Assembly: GCA_023380675.1 (NCBI GenBank)
Contig: JAMCRS010000419.1
Coordinates: forward strand, 1-64,000
Source of the DNA: Chloroflexota bacterium
GTDB taxonomy: Bacteria > Chloroflexota > Anaerolineae > UBA4142
Direction of reading: 5' to 3'
Length of the DNA: 64,000 bases
The notes under the pieces are model-generated. The model was not told the origin of the DNA, made no database searches, and saw only the letters and a list, made by a program, of their open reading frames with translations. The translations under genes were made by a program, and so were the position numbers. Below are positions 8,666 to 18,130 of the stretch, one piece after another (within the stretch, counting starts at the first letter, position 1; each line of letters starts with the position of its first letter).

Positions 8666-9598
8666 GTGATTTCCGTTATCATCCCCAACTGGAACGGTAT
8701 TCGGTTGCTCCCCACTTGCCTGGATGCACTCCGCCGGCAAACTCTGCACGGGTTTGAGACGATTGTCGTAGACGACGGCTCAACGGACGGCTCGCGGGAG
8801 CTGCTCGCGCGCGATTACCCCGAAATCCGTGTGATTGCGCTCCCCACCCATCGCGGCTTTGCACCCGCCACCAACGAAGGCATCCGGGCCGCGCGGGGCG
8901 AGATTGTCGTCCTCCTCAACAATGATACGGAAGCAGACCCGCGCTGGCTCGAGGAACTGAGCGCCGCGCTCGCGGCCGACCCGAAGGCAGGCATGGCCGC
9001 CACCAAGCTGAGGCTCTTTGACCGGCGGAATCATTTGCACAGCGCAGGCGATTATTGTCGTATCAATGGTCTTCCGGGCAACCGCGGCGTCTGGGAGGAA
9101 GATTGCGGCCAGTATGACGATTCCTCCGGTGTATTCGCGCCATGTGCGGCCGCGGCTGCATACCGCAGGACCATGCTCGACGAGATTGGCCTCCTCGACG
9201 AGGCGCTCGGAAGTTACTGCGAAGATGTGGACCTCGGATGGCGCGCGCGTCTGGCAGGCTACGCGTGCGCCTATGCGCCCCGGGCGATTGTCTACCACCA
9301 GGTGAGCGCGACTGGAGGGGGGCGGATTGCGAGCTATTATGGCAGGCGCAATCTCATCTTTGTACTCGCCAGGGACTATCCGGCGGCACTCTGGAAGAAA
9401 TACTGGCGCCAGGTCATCCGCGCGCAACTCGAGATCACGGGTAAGGCCTTGAAAAGCTGGCGCGGGGAGGCCGCGCGGGCAACTCTGCGCGGCCAGATCG
9501 CCGGCCTGCTCGGGCTGCCGCGCTGGCTCCAACGGCGCGGTGAGGTGCTGCGCCGGGTGACTGACGCGGAGATCGAAGCGGCCTTGGTGCGGGAGTGA
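8666..9598 (+). CDS. Family 2 glycosyltransferase (rhamnosyl-type)
   Basis: The 310-residue protein starts with GTG and reads ISVIIPNWNG, the typical first strand of a GT-A family 2 enzyme. VDDGSTDGS and the LNNDTEADP segment (carrying the DxD-like metal site) follow. Later motifs include PCAAAAAYRRTMLDEIGLLDE and a CEDVDLGWRARLAGY block, which is the ED-x-DLxxR signature of rhamnosyl- or galactofuranosyl-type GT2 enzymes. It should transfer a sugar from a nucleotide donor to a growing surface glycan on the cytoplasmic side. Its position after an RmlD-type gene makes dTDP-rhamnose a plausible donor, which is an inference. Confidence 0.88.
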   Translation: MISVIIPNWNGIRLLPTCLDALRRQTLHGFETIVVDDGSTDGSRELLARDYPEIRVIALPTHRGFAPATNEGIRAARGEIVVLLNNDTEADPRWLEELSAALAADPKAGMAATKLRLFDRRNHLHSAGDYCRINGLPGNRGVWEEDCGQYDDSSGVFAPCAAAAAYRRTMLDEIGLLDEALGSYCEDVDLGWRARLAGYACAYAPRAIVYHQVSATGGGRIASYYGRRNLIFVLARDYPAALWKKYWRQVIRAQLEITGKALKSWRGEAARATLRGQIAGLLGLPRWLQRRGEVLRRVTDAEIEAALVRE

Positions 9599-9670
9599 GA
9601 ATGGCGGACAAAATGGATACACAGCACTATTCCCCTTCAGGGCAGGTCCCTGTCAGAATCGCTGCGGCCT

Positions 9671-9778
9671 GTCATTGCGAGGGTTCGTCCGACAGCACTT
9701 TCGGTCGGCGAACCCGAAGCCATCTCCAATTTCCAAGATGGGGATTGCTTCGCTTCGCTCGCAATGACAATGACGGAG
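9671..9778 (+). repeat. MITE-like element with 11-base terminal inverted repeats (copy 1)
   Basis: The 108-base element begins GTCATTGCGAG and ends with the exact inverse CTCGCAATGAC. The interior contains further inverted pairs around GGGTTCG/CGAACCC. It lies in the gap between two glycosyltransferase genes. Copies with the same ends are at 38560-38746, 57750-57966 and 59867-59977. Confidence 0.8.
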
Positions 9779-9816
9779 CCATCCTCTCTGGAAGTGCGCT
9801 CTTCTAGAGAGCTCTC

Positions 9817-12639
9817 ATGACGCTCAAGCGATCTGGCGGCTCCCGCGCCACAGCCACTCTCTTGCTCCTCCTGCTCCTCGCGTTCGGCTTGCGGATGGTG
9901 CGCATCGGCGAACTGCGGATGTGGGGCGACGAGGGTTACAGCGTCTATTCGGCGCAGAGATCGCTGGTCGCGATCACCACAGAGGGCGCCGAGAACGATC
10001 CGCATCCTCCTCTGTATTACTATCTCCTCCACTTTTATCTGCCCCTGGCCGGCACCTCCGAATTGGCGCTCCGCTTCTTTTCGGTCTTTCCGGGTCTCGC
10101 CACGGTCGCGCTGCTCTATGCCATCGGCAAGCGCGCTTTTAGTCGCCGCGTGGGTATGGCCGCCGCGGCGGTAGGAGCCATCGCGCCCTTTCACATTTAT
10201 TACTCGCAGGAAATTCGGATGTACGCGCTGGCCGTGTTTCTGACGGCGCTCGCGCTCTACTGGTTCGTGGGCTTATGGCAAGCCGGCGTGAATGTGCCGC
10301 TGCGGAACAGGCTTTGGCTCGCCTACGCCGTGACGATGCTCTTGGCCATGTACACGCTCTACCATACCGCGTTTGTCTTCCTCGCCGAGGGCCTGGTCCT
10401 CTTACCGTTCCTGAAAACGCGGCGCGCCTTTGTGCTCCGCTGGTTCGCCGTTTCGGCGACGATCGTGGTACTTTTCTTGCCCTGGCTGCTCCTGCGCTGG
10501 TCGGCCACGCTCGGACACCTCGAAGACCGCGCGGGTCACAATGTGCAATCGCTGCCCGTATTTGTCGCGCGCGGTTTTGCCGCCCTCACCGTTGGAACGA
10601 CCCTCCCGCTCGCGAATGCGCAACTGGGTGCCGCCCTCGTCTTGGCTCTCCTCTTGCTCGGACTGGGCCTGTTGATTCTGCAGCGCTCGACGAGCAGCGT
10701 GGACCTGCTTCTGCTTGCGCTCGCCGCCGTACCGATCGTCGCCGTTTATCCGCTCTATCTCCTCCTGCCCATTCTCGTCGGACGACTTTTTGCGCTTGCG
10801 TTTGTGCCTCTCGCGCTTGTGCTCGCCCGCGCGGTGCTGGTTTTCGGCACGCGGGCGCGGCTCGCCATGGTTCCGGCGGCTCTGCTTCTGGTCGGCGTTT
10901 CCGCCTACTCACTCGACGATTACTATTTCCGTTTTGACCGCTACGACGCCGCGGCGGAGAACTATATACCGCTCATCCAGGCGATTGAGCGCAAGGCGCA
11001 AGCGGGCGACACGGTCCTCTTCCACGCCAACTGGCAGATCGGATACTTGCTCGGACATTATCAGGGACCTCCCATCCACTACGGGGATCTCGGCAATGAG
11101 CACGACCTGCAAGAGGCCGTCGCGCATTCTGGAAACGTGTGGGCGGTGGTGCAGAATCTATCCTCTCACCCCGCGGAGGGTTGGCTCGACCAGCACGCTT
11201 TTTATCTGGGCGAGCAGACTTTTGGCGAGATGCGCCTCGTCTCCTATTGGTCCGGCACCCCTGGGCGCGGCACGCGTTTTGCCGTTCCGCTCCAGTTTGA
11301 AAACGGCGTGAACCTCGTCGGCTACCACATCTCGGACGCTCCGCTGGAAGCAGGGCACGACAGCTTGATGCTAGAATTGGATTGGCAGGCGGTCCGGCCG
11401 GTTGGACAAGACTATACGATCAGCGTTCGCATCGCCGCCTTGGCCTCGGCTTCACTCGCGCGGCGCGGGATCATCTGGGCCCAGCAGGACAGCCGGCCGG
11501 CGTACGGCACTCTGGCGACGTCCACCTGGCAGCCCGGCCAGACCGTCGCAGATCACCACACTCTCTTGATTCCCGCGGGCACGCCGCCTGCAGAATATGC
11601 GGTACAGGTGGTCATGTACGACGTTGCGAACGGTCGCGCGGCGAGTGTCATCGCTCCCGAAAACGCGCGCGGGCAAACTGTCACCCTGGGGGACCATATC
11701 CAGGTGGTGCGTCCGCGCACTCGGCCCGAGTCGCCTGCGCCGGGCCGCGACCTGGCCGAGTGGAACGAAGTTGCGTTGAGCGGGGTAGAGATAGGCGGAG
11801 AGCAAGTGAGCGCGGGGGAGAATGTGCCGCTCACGTTGCATTGGCTCGCGCGGCAAAAGCCCATGCATGACTATATGCTCTATCTTCAACTTGTCGATTC
11901 CACAGGCGTAGCGAGTCCGCCGGTGGTGCTCCGACCCGCAGCGGATTCGTTCTCAACCCTGGAATGGGCCGCGGGGGAAAGCTGGACGGACAAATTGCGC
12001 CTCAAGGTGGATGCACAGACAGCGCCGGGACGCGCGGTGATCCTCCTCGGGATGGCGGATGCGAAATCAGGAGAGCCGGCGGCTCCTACCGCCACAATCC
12101 CTGTGCGGGATGAGTCCATGGCCAACCTTGTAGCTCACGGGCCTGCGTTGCTGCGCATGGTGGAGATTGGCACTCTACAGATTACAGGGCGCCCGCATCG
12201 GTTTGAACTGCCATCGCCGGGTCATCCATTGTCGGCTCAACTCGGCGAGAACATCAGGCTGCTTGGCTACGACCTGAACGGGCAGACGTTTGCGCCTGGA
12301 GCGAAGATCCCTCTTACTCTCTACTGGCAGGCGATTGGCGCCGTGGACGGCCGCTACACGGTTTTTGTTCACGTGTTGGATTCCGCGGGCAAGCTCGTCG
12401 CCCAACAAGACCAAGAACCGGACGGGAGACAGGCGCCGACGACAAGCTGGGTACAGAATGAAGTGATTGCGGACCCCTATACCCTCTCCTTGCCAAGCAC
12501 GCTCGCGCCCGGCGATTACTCGATTGAGGCGGGCATGTATGATTCGGCGACCGGGGTTCGTCTGAATGTGGCCGCGCCCTCTGCAGCTGCAAGCTCTGAC
12601 CACATCCTCCTCGGCTCCATCAGAGTATCTGGGCCCTGA
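9817..12639 (+). CDS. GT39-like multi-spanning glycosyltransferase with large C-terminal extracytoplasmic region
   Basis: The protein is 940 residues. Residues about 10-360 contain roughly ten membrane segments with the early loop motif RMWGDEGYSVYSA, which carries the acidic pair typical of GT39/PMT/ArnT-type enzymes that use lipid-linked sugar donors. The C-terminal half (about 480-940) is soluble and made of repeated beta-rich blocks, seen as TLHWLARQKPMHDYMLYLQLVD and LTLYWQAIGAVDGRYTVFVHVLD-type segments. It probably lies outside the membrane and binds glycan or protein. Such fusions are familiar in Chloroflexota. The neighbouring GT2 gene at 12.8 kb could make the polyprenyl-phosphate sugar donor it would need. 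Confidence 0.8.
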   Translation: MTLKRSGGSRATATLLLLLLLAFGLRMVRIGELRMWGDEGYSVYSAQRSLVAITTEGAENDPHPPLYYYLLHFYLPLAGTSELALRFFSVFPGLATVALLYAIGKRAFSRRVGMAAAAVGAIAPFHIYYSQEIRMYALAVFLTALALYWFVGLWQAGVNVPLRNRLWLAYAVTMLLAMYTLYHTAFVFLAEGLVLLPFLKTRRAFVLRWFAVSATIVVLFLPWLLLRWSATLGHLEDRAGHNVQSLPVFVARGFAALTVGTTLPLANAQLGAALVLALLLLGLGLLILQRSTSSVDLLLLALAAVPIVAVYPLYLLLPILVGRLFALAFVPLALVLARAVLVFGTRARLAMVPAALLLVGVSAYSLDDYYFRFDRYDAAAENYIPLIQAIERKAQAGDTVLFHANWQIGYLLGHYQGPPIHYGDLGNEHDLQEAVAHSGNVWAVVQNLSSHPAEGWLDQHAFYLGEQTFGEMRLVSYWSGTPGRGTRFAVPLQFENGVNLVGYHISDAPLEAGHDSLMLELDWQAVRPVGQDYTISVRIAALASASLARRGIIWAQQDSRPAYGTLATSTWQPGQTVADHHTLLIPAGTPPAEYAVQVVMYDVANGRAASVIAPENARGQTVTLGDHIQVVRPRTRPESPAPGRDLAEWNEVALSGVEIGGEQVSAGENVPLTLHWLARQKPMHDYMLYLQLVDSTGVASPPVVLRPAADSFSTLEWAAGESWTDKLRLKVDAQTAPGRAVILLGMADAKSGEPAAPTATIPVRDESMANLVAHGPALLRMVEIGTLQITGRPHRFELPSPGHPLSAQLGENIRLLGYDLNGQTFAPGAKIPLTLYWQAIGAVDGRYTVFVHVLDSAGKLVAQQDQEPDGRQAPTTSWVQNEVIADPYTLSLPSTLAPGDYSIEAGMYDSATGVRLNVAAPSAAASSDHILLGSIRVSGP

Positions 12640-12680
12640 TTTTGGCGTTTTGCCGTGATTGAGTTAGAATAGTCTCTATT

Positions 12681-12764
12681 GCAGATTTCAGATTGCAGAT
12701 TGCAGATTCGACGAACTGAAGCGAGCCTGGTGTATTTTCAATCTGCAGTCTGAAATCTGAAATC
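12681..12764 (+). repeat. AATCTGA-type inverted repeat before a glycosyltransferase gene
   Basis: Tandem copies of GCAGATT/TCAGATT on the left (12681-12710) face copies of AATCTGCAGTCTGAAATCTG on the right (12740-12759). The RNA could fold into a long imperfect hairpin. It fills the short gap after the GT39-like gene and may act as a terminator or be a dispersed repeat. Confidence 0.5.
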
Positions 12765-12768
12765 CTAA

Positions 12769-13553
12769 ATGACGCAGGGGTTTCCATCAGCAGTCAGGCA
12801 TCGCGCCCATTCCTCAGCATTGTCATACCGGCCTACAACGAGGAGCGGCGCCTTCCCCAAACCCTCCACCGAATCCTGGGCTACCTCGCCCAGCAGTCCT
12901 ATACGAGCCAAGTGCTTGTCGTCGACGACGGCAGTCGCGATCGGACGGCGGAGGTCGTCGAGTCCGTGCGCGCGACAGACCCTCGCATTCAGCTCATCCG
13001 CAACGACCACCGCGGCAAAGGATACGCGGTCCGCACCGGCATGCTGCGCGCGCGGGGCCATATCCTTCTTTTTTCGGATGCCGATCTCTCGACGCCGATC
13101 GAGGAGACGGCGAAGCTGCTGCCGTGGTTCGAACAGGGCTGTGACATTGTCATCGGCTCCCGCGAGGGGGCGGAGGCGCGGCGGATCCGTGAGCCGTTTT
13201 ACCGGCATTTGATGGGGCGTGTCTTCAACCTGGTCGTGCGCCTGCTTACTGTGCGCGGGATCGAAGACACCCAGTGCGGATTCAAGGCGTTTCGGGACGA
13301 TGTCGCGCGGGACGTCTTTACGCGCATGCGGCTGTATGGAGAAGACGCGCGGCGCATTAGGGACAGCATGGTGACCGGTTTTGACGTCGAGGTCTTGTTC
13401 ATCGGGCAAAAGCGGGGTTATCGAATCAAGGAAGTGCCCGTTCAGTGGCTCTATTCGAGCGAAACCAAGGTGAATCCACTCAAGGACTCGTGGCGCAATT
13501 TCAGAGACGTAGTGCTGGTGCGGTGGAACGACCTGCGCGGCCAATATAGCTAA
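12769..13553 (+). CDS. Family 2 glycosyltransferase, dolichyl/polyprenyl-phosphate sugar synthase type (apparent frameshift near its start)
   Basis: The family-2 fold is clear: FLSIVIPAYNEERRL, LVVDDGSRDRTAE, FSDADLSTPIEE with the DxD metal site, and DTQCGFKAFR. These match polyprenyl-phosphate glucose/mannose synthases that charge a lipid carrier. The frame carrying the first motif has no ATG or TTG upstream, and its first GTG (12912) would remove the start of the catalytic domain. An ATG at 12769 lies in a neighbouring frame. Adding one G to the GGGG run at 12777-12780 joins the two into a start reading MTQGVSISSQASRPF. I therefore annotate from 12769 with a probable one-base deletion, either a sequence error or a real mutation. 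It is likely to supply the GT39-like neighbour. Confidence 0.75.
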
Positions 13554-13599
13554 CGATCAGTCACCCACTCGATCGCGGTACGATTTCGGCAAGGAGACA

Positions 13600-14178
13600 A
13601 TGAGCGTCCTCCGTCTGGTACGTGAGTTGGTTTTGAGTGTCGTTCTTGCCCTGGTGCTGTTCGTCGTCATGGACAGCATTACCGCGCGGAGCCACGTCGA
13701 CGGGCCGAGCATGCAGCCGAACCTCCAGTCCGGGCAGGTGCTCCTCATCAGCCGGCTGGGCATTTCGGGGATTACGGGCGAGGCCTATGCGGCGGCGCAC
13801 GGAGAGCCGATCACGAGTGGAGATGGATGGTTGCCCCCGCGAGGCGCGATCGTCACCTTTGTGCACCCCAACGACCCGAGCGAGGTGCTCGTGAAACGAG
13901 TGATCGGGTTGCCCGGTGAGGAAATCTCGATTGACTATGGCGTCGTCTACATCGATAACCGGCGCTTGAACGAGCCCTATGTCGTGAACAATGACAAGTA
14001 TACGATGATGCCCTTCCGCATTCCGGAGGATACGATCTTTGTTATGGGGGACAATCGCCCGTCGAGCGGGGATTCGCGTCTCTTTGGCCCGGTGCCGCGG
14101 GCGAATTTGCTCGGCGTCGTCCTCCTCCGCTACTGGCCGCTCCCCGATTTCCGTTGGATGCTGACCAACCCTTATTGA
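13600..14178 (+). CDS. lepB: Signal peptidase I
   Basis: The 192-residue protein has one N-terminal membrane segment (about residues 8-28). The S26 catalytic boxes follow: GPSMQPNL with the nucleophilic Ser, VLVKRVIGLPGE with the general-base Lys, and the GDNRPSSGDSR box. It cleaves signal peptides from exported proteins on the outer face of the membrane. The length fits the short Gram-positive/Chloroflexota type. It stands alone between the glycosyltransferase and metG, with a new promoter following it. Confidence 0.93.
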   Translation: MSVLRLVRELVLSVVLALVLFVVMDSITARSHVDGPSMQPNLQSGQVLLISRLGISGITGEAYAAAHGEPITSGDGWLPPRGAIVTFVHPNDPSEVLVKRVIGLPGEEISIDYGVVYIDNRRLNEPYVVNNDKYTMMPFRIPEDTIFVMGDNRPSSGDSRLFGPVPRANLLGVVLLRYWPLPDFRWMLTNPY

Positions 14179-14195
14179 AGATTATGAAATGCTAC

Positions 14196-14223
14196 TTGCA
14201 ATTCATCGCGTTTATGGTAGAAT
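14196..14223 (+). promoter_or_regulatory. Promoter for metG with extended -10
   Basis: A TTGCAA -35 box (14196-14201) and a TAGAAT -10 box (14218-14223) lie 16 bases apart, with TGG directly before the -10 (extended -10). Transcription should begin near 14230, which leaves a leader of about 175 bases before the metG start at 14406. Confidence 0.7.
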
Positions 14224-14229
14224 AGTTCG

Positions 14230-14385
14230 AGCGGAGTTCACCATGTTCTTAGCTCAGTCCGTTTCTCGCGAAATGTTGATGTCGAGCGGCGCGCCGTAGC
14301 GAACAGCGCGCGGCGATCAGGCCGCGCGCAGACGGTGCGCCACGCCGCCGGGGCAAGAGCTGCCCGTTTCGAGCGGCGTTTTTAT
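14230..14385 (+). promoter_or_regulatory. Structured metG leader with intrinsic terminator (candidate attenuator)
   Basis: A long hairpin pairs 14288-14297 with 14332-14341 and, inside it, GCGCGCGGC (14306-14314) with GCCGCGCGC (14321-14329). A terminator-like hairpin follows: CGCCGC (14343-14348) pairs with GCGGCG (14373-14378), with GGGC/GCCC inside, then TTTTTAT. The ribosome-binding site GAGGAGGAG lies just after it. A second GCGGCG at 14286-14291 could pair with the same CGCCGC, giving an alternative fold. This layout suggests transcription attenuation. I do not see a T-box core sequence or a SAM riboswitch core, so the ligand is unknown. Confidence 0.55.
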
Positions 14386-14405
14386 TTAGAGGAGGAGAAG
14401 ACGAA

Positions 14406-16169
14406 ATGGCTGACAAAATCGGGGTGTTTGTGGCATGGCCGTATGCCAACGGGCCGCTGCATCTGGGACATATCGCCGGCGCTTACCTGACGGCGGATAT
14501 CTTTGCGCGTTATCATCGCTTGATCGGCAACGACGTGCTCATGGTCTCGGGTTCGGATTCGCACGGGACGCCCGTCACCATCACGGCGGACGAAGAAGGA
14601 ATCACGCCGCGCGAGGTCTTTGAGCGGTCCCACTCGCTCTTTCTCGAAGGTTGGCAAAAGCTCGGCATCTCGTTCGACCTTTTTACGCACACCGATACGG
14701 AGAATCACTGGGCCATCTCTCAAGACTTTTTCTCCCGCCTTCTGCAGAACGGCTATCTTTACAAGGAGACGGCGAAGCAAATCTATTGCGAGACGGACGC
14801 GCGTTTCCTCCCCGACCGCTATATCACGGGGACGTGCCCGATTTGCGGCTTTTCCCGCGCGCGCGGCGACCAGTGCGACAATTGCGGCAACGTCCTCGAC
14901 GCGACGCAGTTGATCGAGCCCCGCTGCAAGCTGGCCAAACCCGGGGACCCGCCGCACCGGTTGATCGTACGCGAGAGCGAGCACTTTTATCTGGACCTGC
15001 CCGCGTTCGAGAAAAGACTGCTCGCGTGGCTCGAAGACAAGACCTATTGGAAGCCGAACGTGCTCGCCTTTGTACGGAACTATTTGCAGTCAGGCCTGCA
15101 CGGACGCGCCATCACGCGCGACCTCGACTGGGGCATTCCGATCCCGCTCCCCGGCTATGCGAGCAAGTGCATCTATGTATGGTTCGAAGCGGTCATCGGC
15201 TACTATTCGGCGTCGGTCGAATGGGCCAAGGACCGCGGGACGCCGGACAGGTGGAAAGAGTGGTGGACGAAAGCGCCAAACGTTCGGGGGTATTACTTTG
15301 TCGGCAAGGACAATATTCCCTTTCACACCATCATCTGGCCTGCAATGCTGATGGGGTATGACCCGGATCTGCCGCTGCCCTATGACGTGCCCGCCAACGA
15401 ATTTCTGAACCTCGAAGGGCACAAGTTCAGCAAGTCCGAGCACTGGGCGGTCTGGATCAACGATTATCTCAAGAAATACGATCCGGATCCGCTCCGTTAT
15501 CTGCTGTCGGTCAACATGCCTGAAGCCGCGGACACGGATTTCACGTGGCGCGAGTTCGTGCGACGTAACAACGACGAGTTGATTGCGAACTGGGGCAACC
15601 TGGCGAACCGGGTGCTCACGTTCACCTACCGCAATTTCGACCAGCGGGTGCCGGCGCCGGGGGAGCTGACCGACGCGGACCGCGCGCTGATCGAGAAATC
15701 CGAAGCGGCCTTTGCGACGGTGGGCGCTGCGCTCGCGCGGACGCGCTTTAAAGAGGCGATCGGGATCGCGGTCGAACTGGCGCGCGAGGCGAACAAGTAC
15801 ATTGCGGACAATGCGCCGTGGTTCACGATCAAGACGGACCGCGCTCGTGCGGGCACGACGCTGTATGTCGCGCTGCGCGTGATCGATAACTTGAAAACGC
15901 TCTTTTACCCCTTTTTGCCGTTCTCGTCGAACGAGCTGCACCGCCAGTTGGGCTATGAGGGCGACCTGCTCGGCAAGTTTGAGATCAAGACGTTTCAAGA
16001 GACCACCCGATCGCACACCGCACTGATGTATGAACCGGGCCAGCATTCGCAAAAATGGGCCCCTTCACAGCTGCCGTCCGGACAAAAACTGGGCGAGCCC
16101 AGGCCGCTCTTTAAAAAGCTGGATGAAAAGACGGCGGAAGAAGAAAAGTCCAAGCTGGGGAGGGTTTGA
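14406..16169 (+). CDS. metG: Methionyl-tRNA synthetase
   Basis: The 587-residue class I synthetase charges tRNA-Met. The HIGH-type motif appears as PLHLGH near residue 20. The zinc knuckle reads CPICGFSRARGDQCDNCG, and the KMSKS equivalent reads KFSKS within NLEGHKFSKSEHWAV. The alpha-helical anticodon-binding domain occupies about residues 390-540. No C-terminal tRNA-binding EMAP domain is present, and the tail after about residue 560 is low complexity. The start at 14406 follows a strong GAGGAGGAG site. Expression is probably governed by the structured leader upstream. Confidence 0.95.
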   Translation: MADKIGVFVAWPYANGPLHLGHIAGAYLTADIFARYHRLIGNDVLMVSGSDSHGTPVTITADEEGITPREVFERSHSLFLEGWQKLGISFDLFTHTDTENHWAISQDFFSRLLQNGYLYKETAKQIYCETDARFLPDRYITGTCPICGFSRARGDQCDNCGNVLDATQLIEPRCKLAKPGDPPHRLIVRESEHFYLDLPAFEKRLLAWLEDKTYWKPNVLAFVRNYLQSGLHGRAITRDLDWGIPIPLPGYASKCIYVWFEAVIGYYSASVEWAKDRGTPDRWKEWWTKAPNVRGYYFVGKDNIPFHTIIWPAMLMGYDPDLPLPYDVPANEFLNLEGHKFSKSEHWAVWINDYLKKYDPDPLRYLLSVNMPEAADTDFTWREFVRRNNDELIANWGNLANRVLTFTYRNFDQRVPAPGELTDADRALIEKSEAAFATVGAALARTRFKEAIGIAVELAREANKYIADNAPWFTIKTDRARAGTTLYVALRVIDNLKTLFYPFLPFSSNELHRQLGYEGDLLGKFEIKTFQETTRSHTALMYEPGQHSQKWAPSQLPSGQKLGEPRPLFKKLDEKTAEEEKSKLGRV

Positions 16170-16350
16170 AGGATGAAGTCAGAAGGATGAAGGATGAAGG
16201 ATAAACCGCAGAGGACACGGAGGGGTGGGGGAGAGAGCAGACCACAGACGACAGACAACAGAAGGCAGAGGACAAAGCAGACGACAGACGGTTGAGTTCA
16301 ACTGTCTGTCGTCTTTTGTCTGTCGTCTGTGGTCTGGTATCTGTTGTCTG
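16170..16350 (+). repeat. Purine-rich tandem repeats and long inverted repeat after metG
   Basis: The gap opens with tandem AGGATGA units (16172-16200). It then carries CAGACGACAGAC-type units facing GTCTGTCGTCTG units around 16245-16350. The central part (16275-16315) forms a near-perfect hairpin around GTTGAGTTCAAC. It separates two convergent genes, metG and the DksA-type gene, and could terminate both. Confidence 0.6.
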
Positions 16351-16352
16351 TC

Positions 16353-16718
16353 CTACCCCAGCGCGGCGCGACGGGCGGCTTTCTCCATTTCGTTCTTGCA
16401 CTTGACGCAAACGGTCGTCTCCGGGAGCGCCTTGAGCCGCTCCCGATCGATCGGTTGTCCGCAGCGCTCACAGATCCCATAGCGTCCCTTTTTCGCCGAG
16501 CGCAGGGCGTCCTCGATGGAGCGCAGTTTGGTTTCGAGCCGGCGCACGAGCGCGAGGTTCTTTTCGCGCTCGTACACATCCAGAGTGACTTCATCGTCCA
16601 CCGGCTCGGGCTGCGCCCGCATGTATTCGCGCAGGCGTTCGAGTTCGACCTTGGTCTGTTCGCGTTCTTTCTCCAGCCTCTTTCGCTCGGCTTCAGTTAA
16701 TGTTCTTGATTTCGGCAT
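16353..16718 (-). CDS. DksA/TraR-family zinc-finger protein
   Basis: I placed the start at the ATG at 16718, which follows GAGGGAAAGA, giving 121 residues; a longer frame upstream has no such site. The N-terminal two thirds form a charged coiled coil (residues about 8-75). The C-terminus has the zinc finger CERCGQPI followed by CVKCKNE, the TraR/DksA signature. These proteins reach through the secondary channel of RNA polymerase and modulate transcription, often with ppGpp. It is a single gene facing metG across a repeat-rich gap. Confidence 0.88.
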   Translation of the reverse strand: MPKSRTLTEAERKRLEKEREQTKVELERLREYMRAQPEPVDDEVTLDVYEREKNLALVRRLETKLRSIEDALRSAKKGRYGICERCGQPIDRERLKALPETTVCVKCKNEMEKAARRAALG

Positions 16719-16828
16719 TCTTTCCCTCGCTACCATGAGAGCTCGACGGCGAGTTTGGCGGATTATATAGCATAAATCGATTTTCGAGTCAATCCGGCGC
16801 TTGCCCGAGGAGAGAAAGAATGGATCAC

Positions 16829-17467
16829 TCACTCCATCCGGCTCAGCACTTTGAGCGCGATCGTTTTCTCTATGTCCATCTGCTGGTTCACTCCCTCTGT
16901 GGTTTCCGTATCAATCCTCGTGCTGAGCACTTCGATCGTCACGTAGGTGCTTGCCTTTTTGAAAGTCAGCCGACCTTGGTTGTAAAAGGCGTCCTCTCCA
17001 ATGCCGGAAATCGGCCGAGCTGCCTTCGACTTGGCCTCTGTCCAAACTTTTGCCCACTCGTCGGGAGTCGCTTGGGCAGGCGTATCTACCCAATATGTGA
17101 ACTGGTAGGTGGTCCCACTGGCAGATCCGGGATTGTGGAAGGCGTTGTAGATGCAGTAGGACTCGTCGGCCGACACCCGTTCCGGCGAAAAGATCACCTG
17201 AGCGACGGTATTGGCCTGGTACAGAGGCTGGTCCACCTCCGCGGCGAAAAACGACGCAACGTCGTGCGTCGTAATCAGTTTGCAAGCGGTCGTGAGCGGT
17301 ATCTTTGACTGCGACGGATCTTGGCGCGTCATCACGACCGGCGTTGCCGTCGGCGCCGGCGGGTTGGTCGCGGATGGTTGTGGCGCCGGAGTGGGAATGG
17401 AACCGGCGCAGGCTGACAATGCAAGCATGAGGCCTGCCAGAAACGGGATGATGAGACGCATCTTCAC
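16829..17467 (-). CDS. Secreted lipoprotein of unknown function
   Basis: The 212-residue protein has a signal peptide with lipobox LSAC near residue 20. A Pro/Thr/Ala-rich linker of about 30 residues follows, then a globular region beginning TACKLITTHDVASFFAAEVD. The globular part resembles small exported lipoproteins of the DUF3558 kind in its opening, but I would not assign a family. Its ATG is preceded by a purine-rich AAGGTAAGGG stretch. It is monocistronic, ending about 110 bases from the DksA-type start. The ligand or role is unknown. Confidence 0.75.
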   Translation of the reverse strand: MKMRLIIPFLAGLMLALSACAGSIPTPAPQPSATNPPAPTATPVVMTRQDPSQSKIPLTTACKLITTHDVASFFAAEVDQPLYQANTVAQVIFSPERVSADESYCIYNAFHNPGSASGTTYQFTYWVDTPAQATPDEWAKVWTEAKSKAARPISGIGEDAFYNQGRLTFKKASTYVTIEVLSTRIDTETTEGVNQQMDIEKTIALKVLSRME

Positions 17468-18130
17468 CCTTACCTTCCTTCAGCGGAGTCGGGGCGCTTG
17501 GGCGGCGCTCCCGGACAAGAAATGATAACTCTTATAACACAAGAGATGCACTCGTGCAACCTGTTAATTAGCACCTACCGGTTAGTTTGCGCCGCAGCAA
17601 TAGTGCGTCGGGTAGCTCCCATCCGAGATGCGAATCAGGATTCTCATCCCGCGGGGATTAGACGAGTTTCCCTCTCTGAAGCCAGCAGCGGCATCCCGTG
17701 GATTGAGACCTTCAACGAGAGCGTCGACCGCTATGTTTACGCCTTCCACGGCAGGAACGGTTTACCTGACGATGTCGTCTGTAGTGTAGAGCCGGATGTA
17801 CGGGGGTTTCTCCGGGTCAGCGGCGCCAGGCGCGCCGGCACCCTGGCCACTCGTCACTCGACCGAGCAGAAATTTGGAGAATGTCGGGTACGTTTTGAGG
17901 AATTCTGTCTTACCACGTGGCACCGAGCAATCAGGCGAAATACCCGGACCGGTGAATCTCGCTCGGGACCTATGACTTGACGCTCAGAGTGGTGAGAACC
18001 TTTCGCTCAGCGGGGTGATCGGGGAATGCTGTCTGTGCCGCACGCTCGTGTTCGATGCGGCAAGTTCAGCGCGCGCTAATTGCACGGAAGATGACGGAAC
18101 AGGGACGTATCTACGAACAAGGAGGCCGTC
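17468..18130. other. Intergenic stretch without a supported gene
   Basis: No complete gene is supported here. A minus-strand open stretch ending at a stop at 17762-17764 reads like a protein C-terminus (PYIRLYTTDDIVR) but has no convincing start, so it may be a decayed gene. The plus-strand frames look like chance openings. Confidence 0.5.

Noticed and set aside
14230..14400. T-box riboswitch for metG
   Set aside because: The conserved T-box antiterminator sequence is not present.
17498..17980. Plus-strand frame of 160 codons
   Set aside because: No ribosome-binding site and no protein-like pattern.
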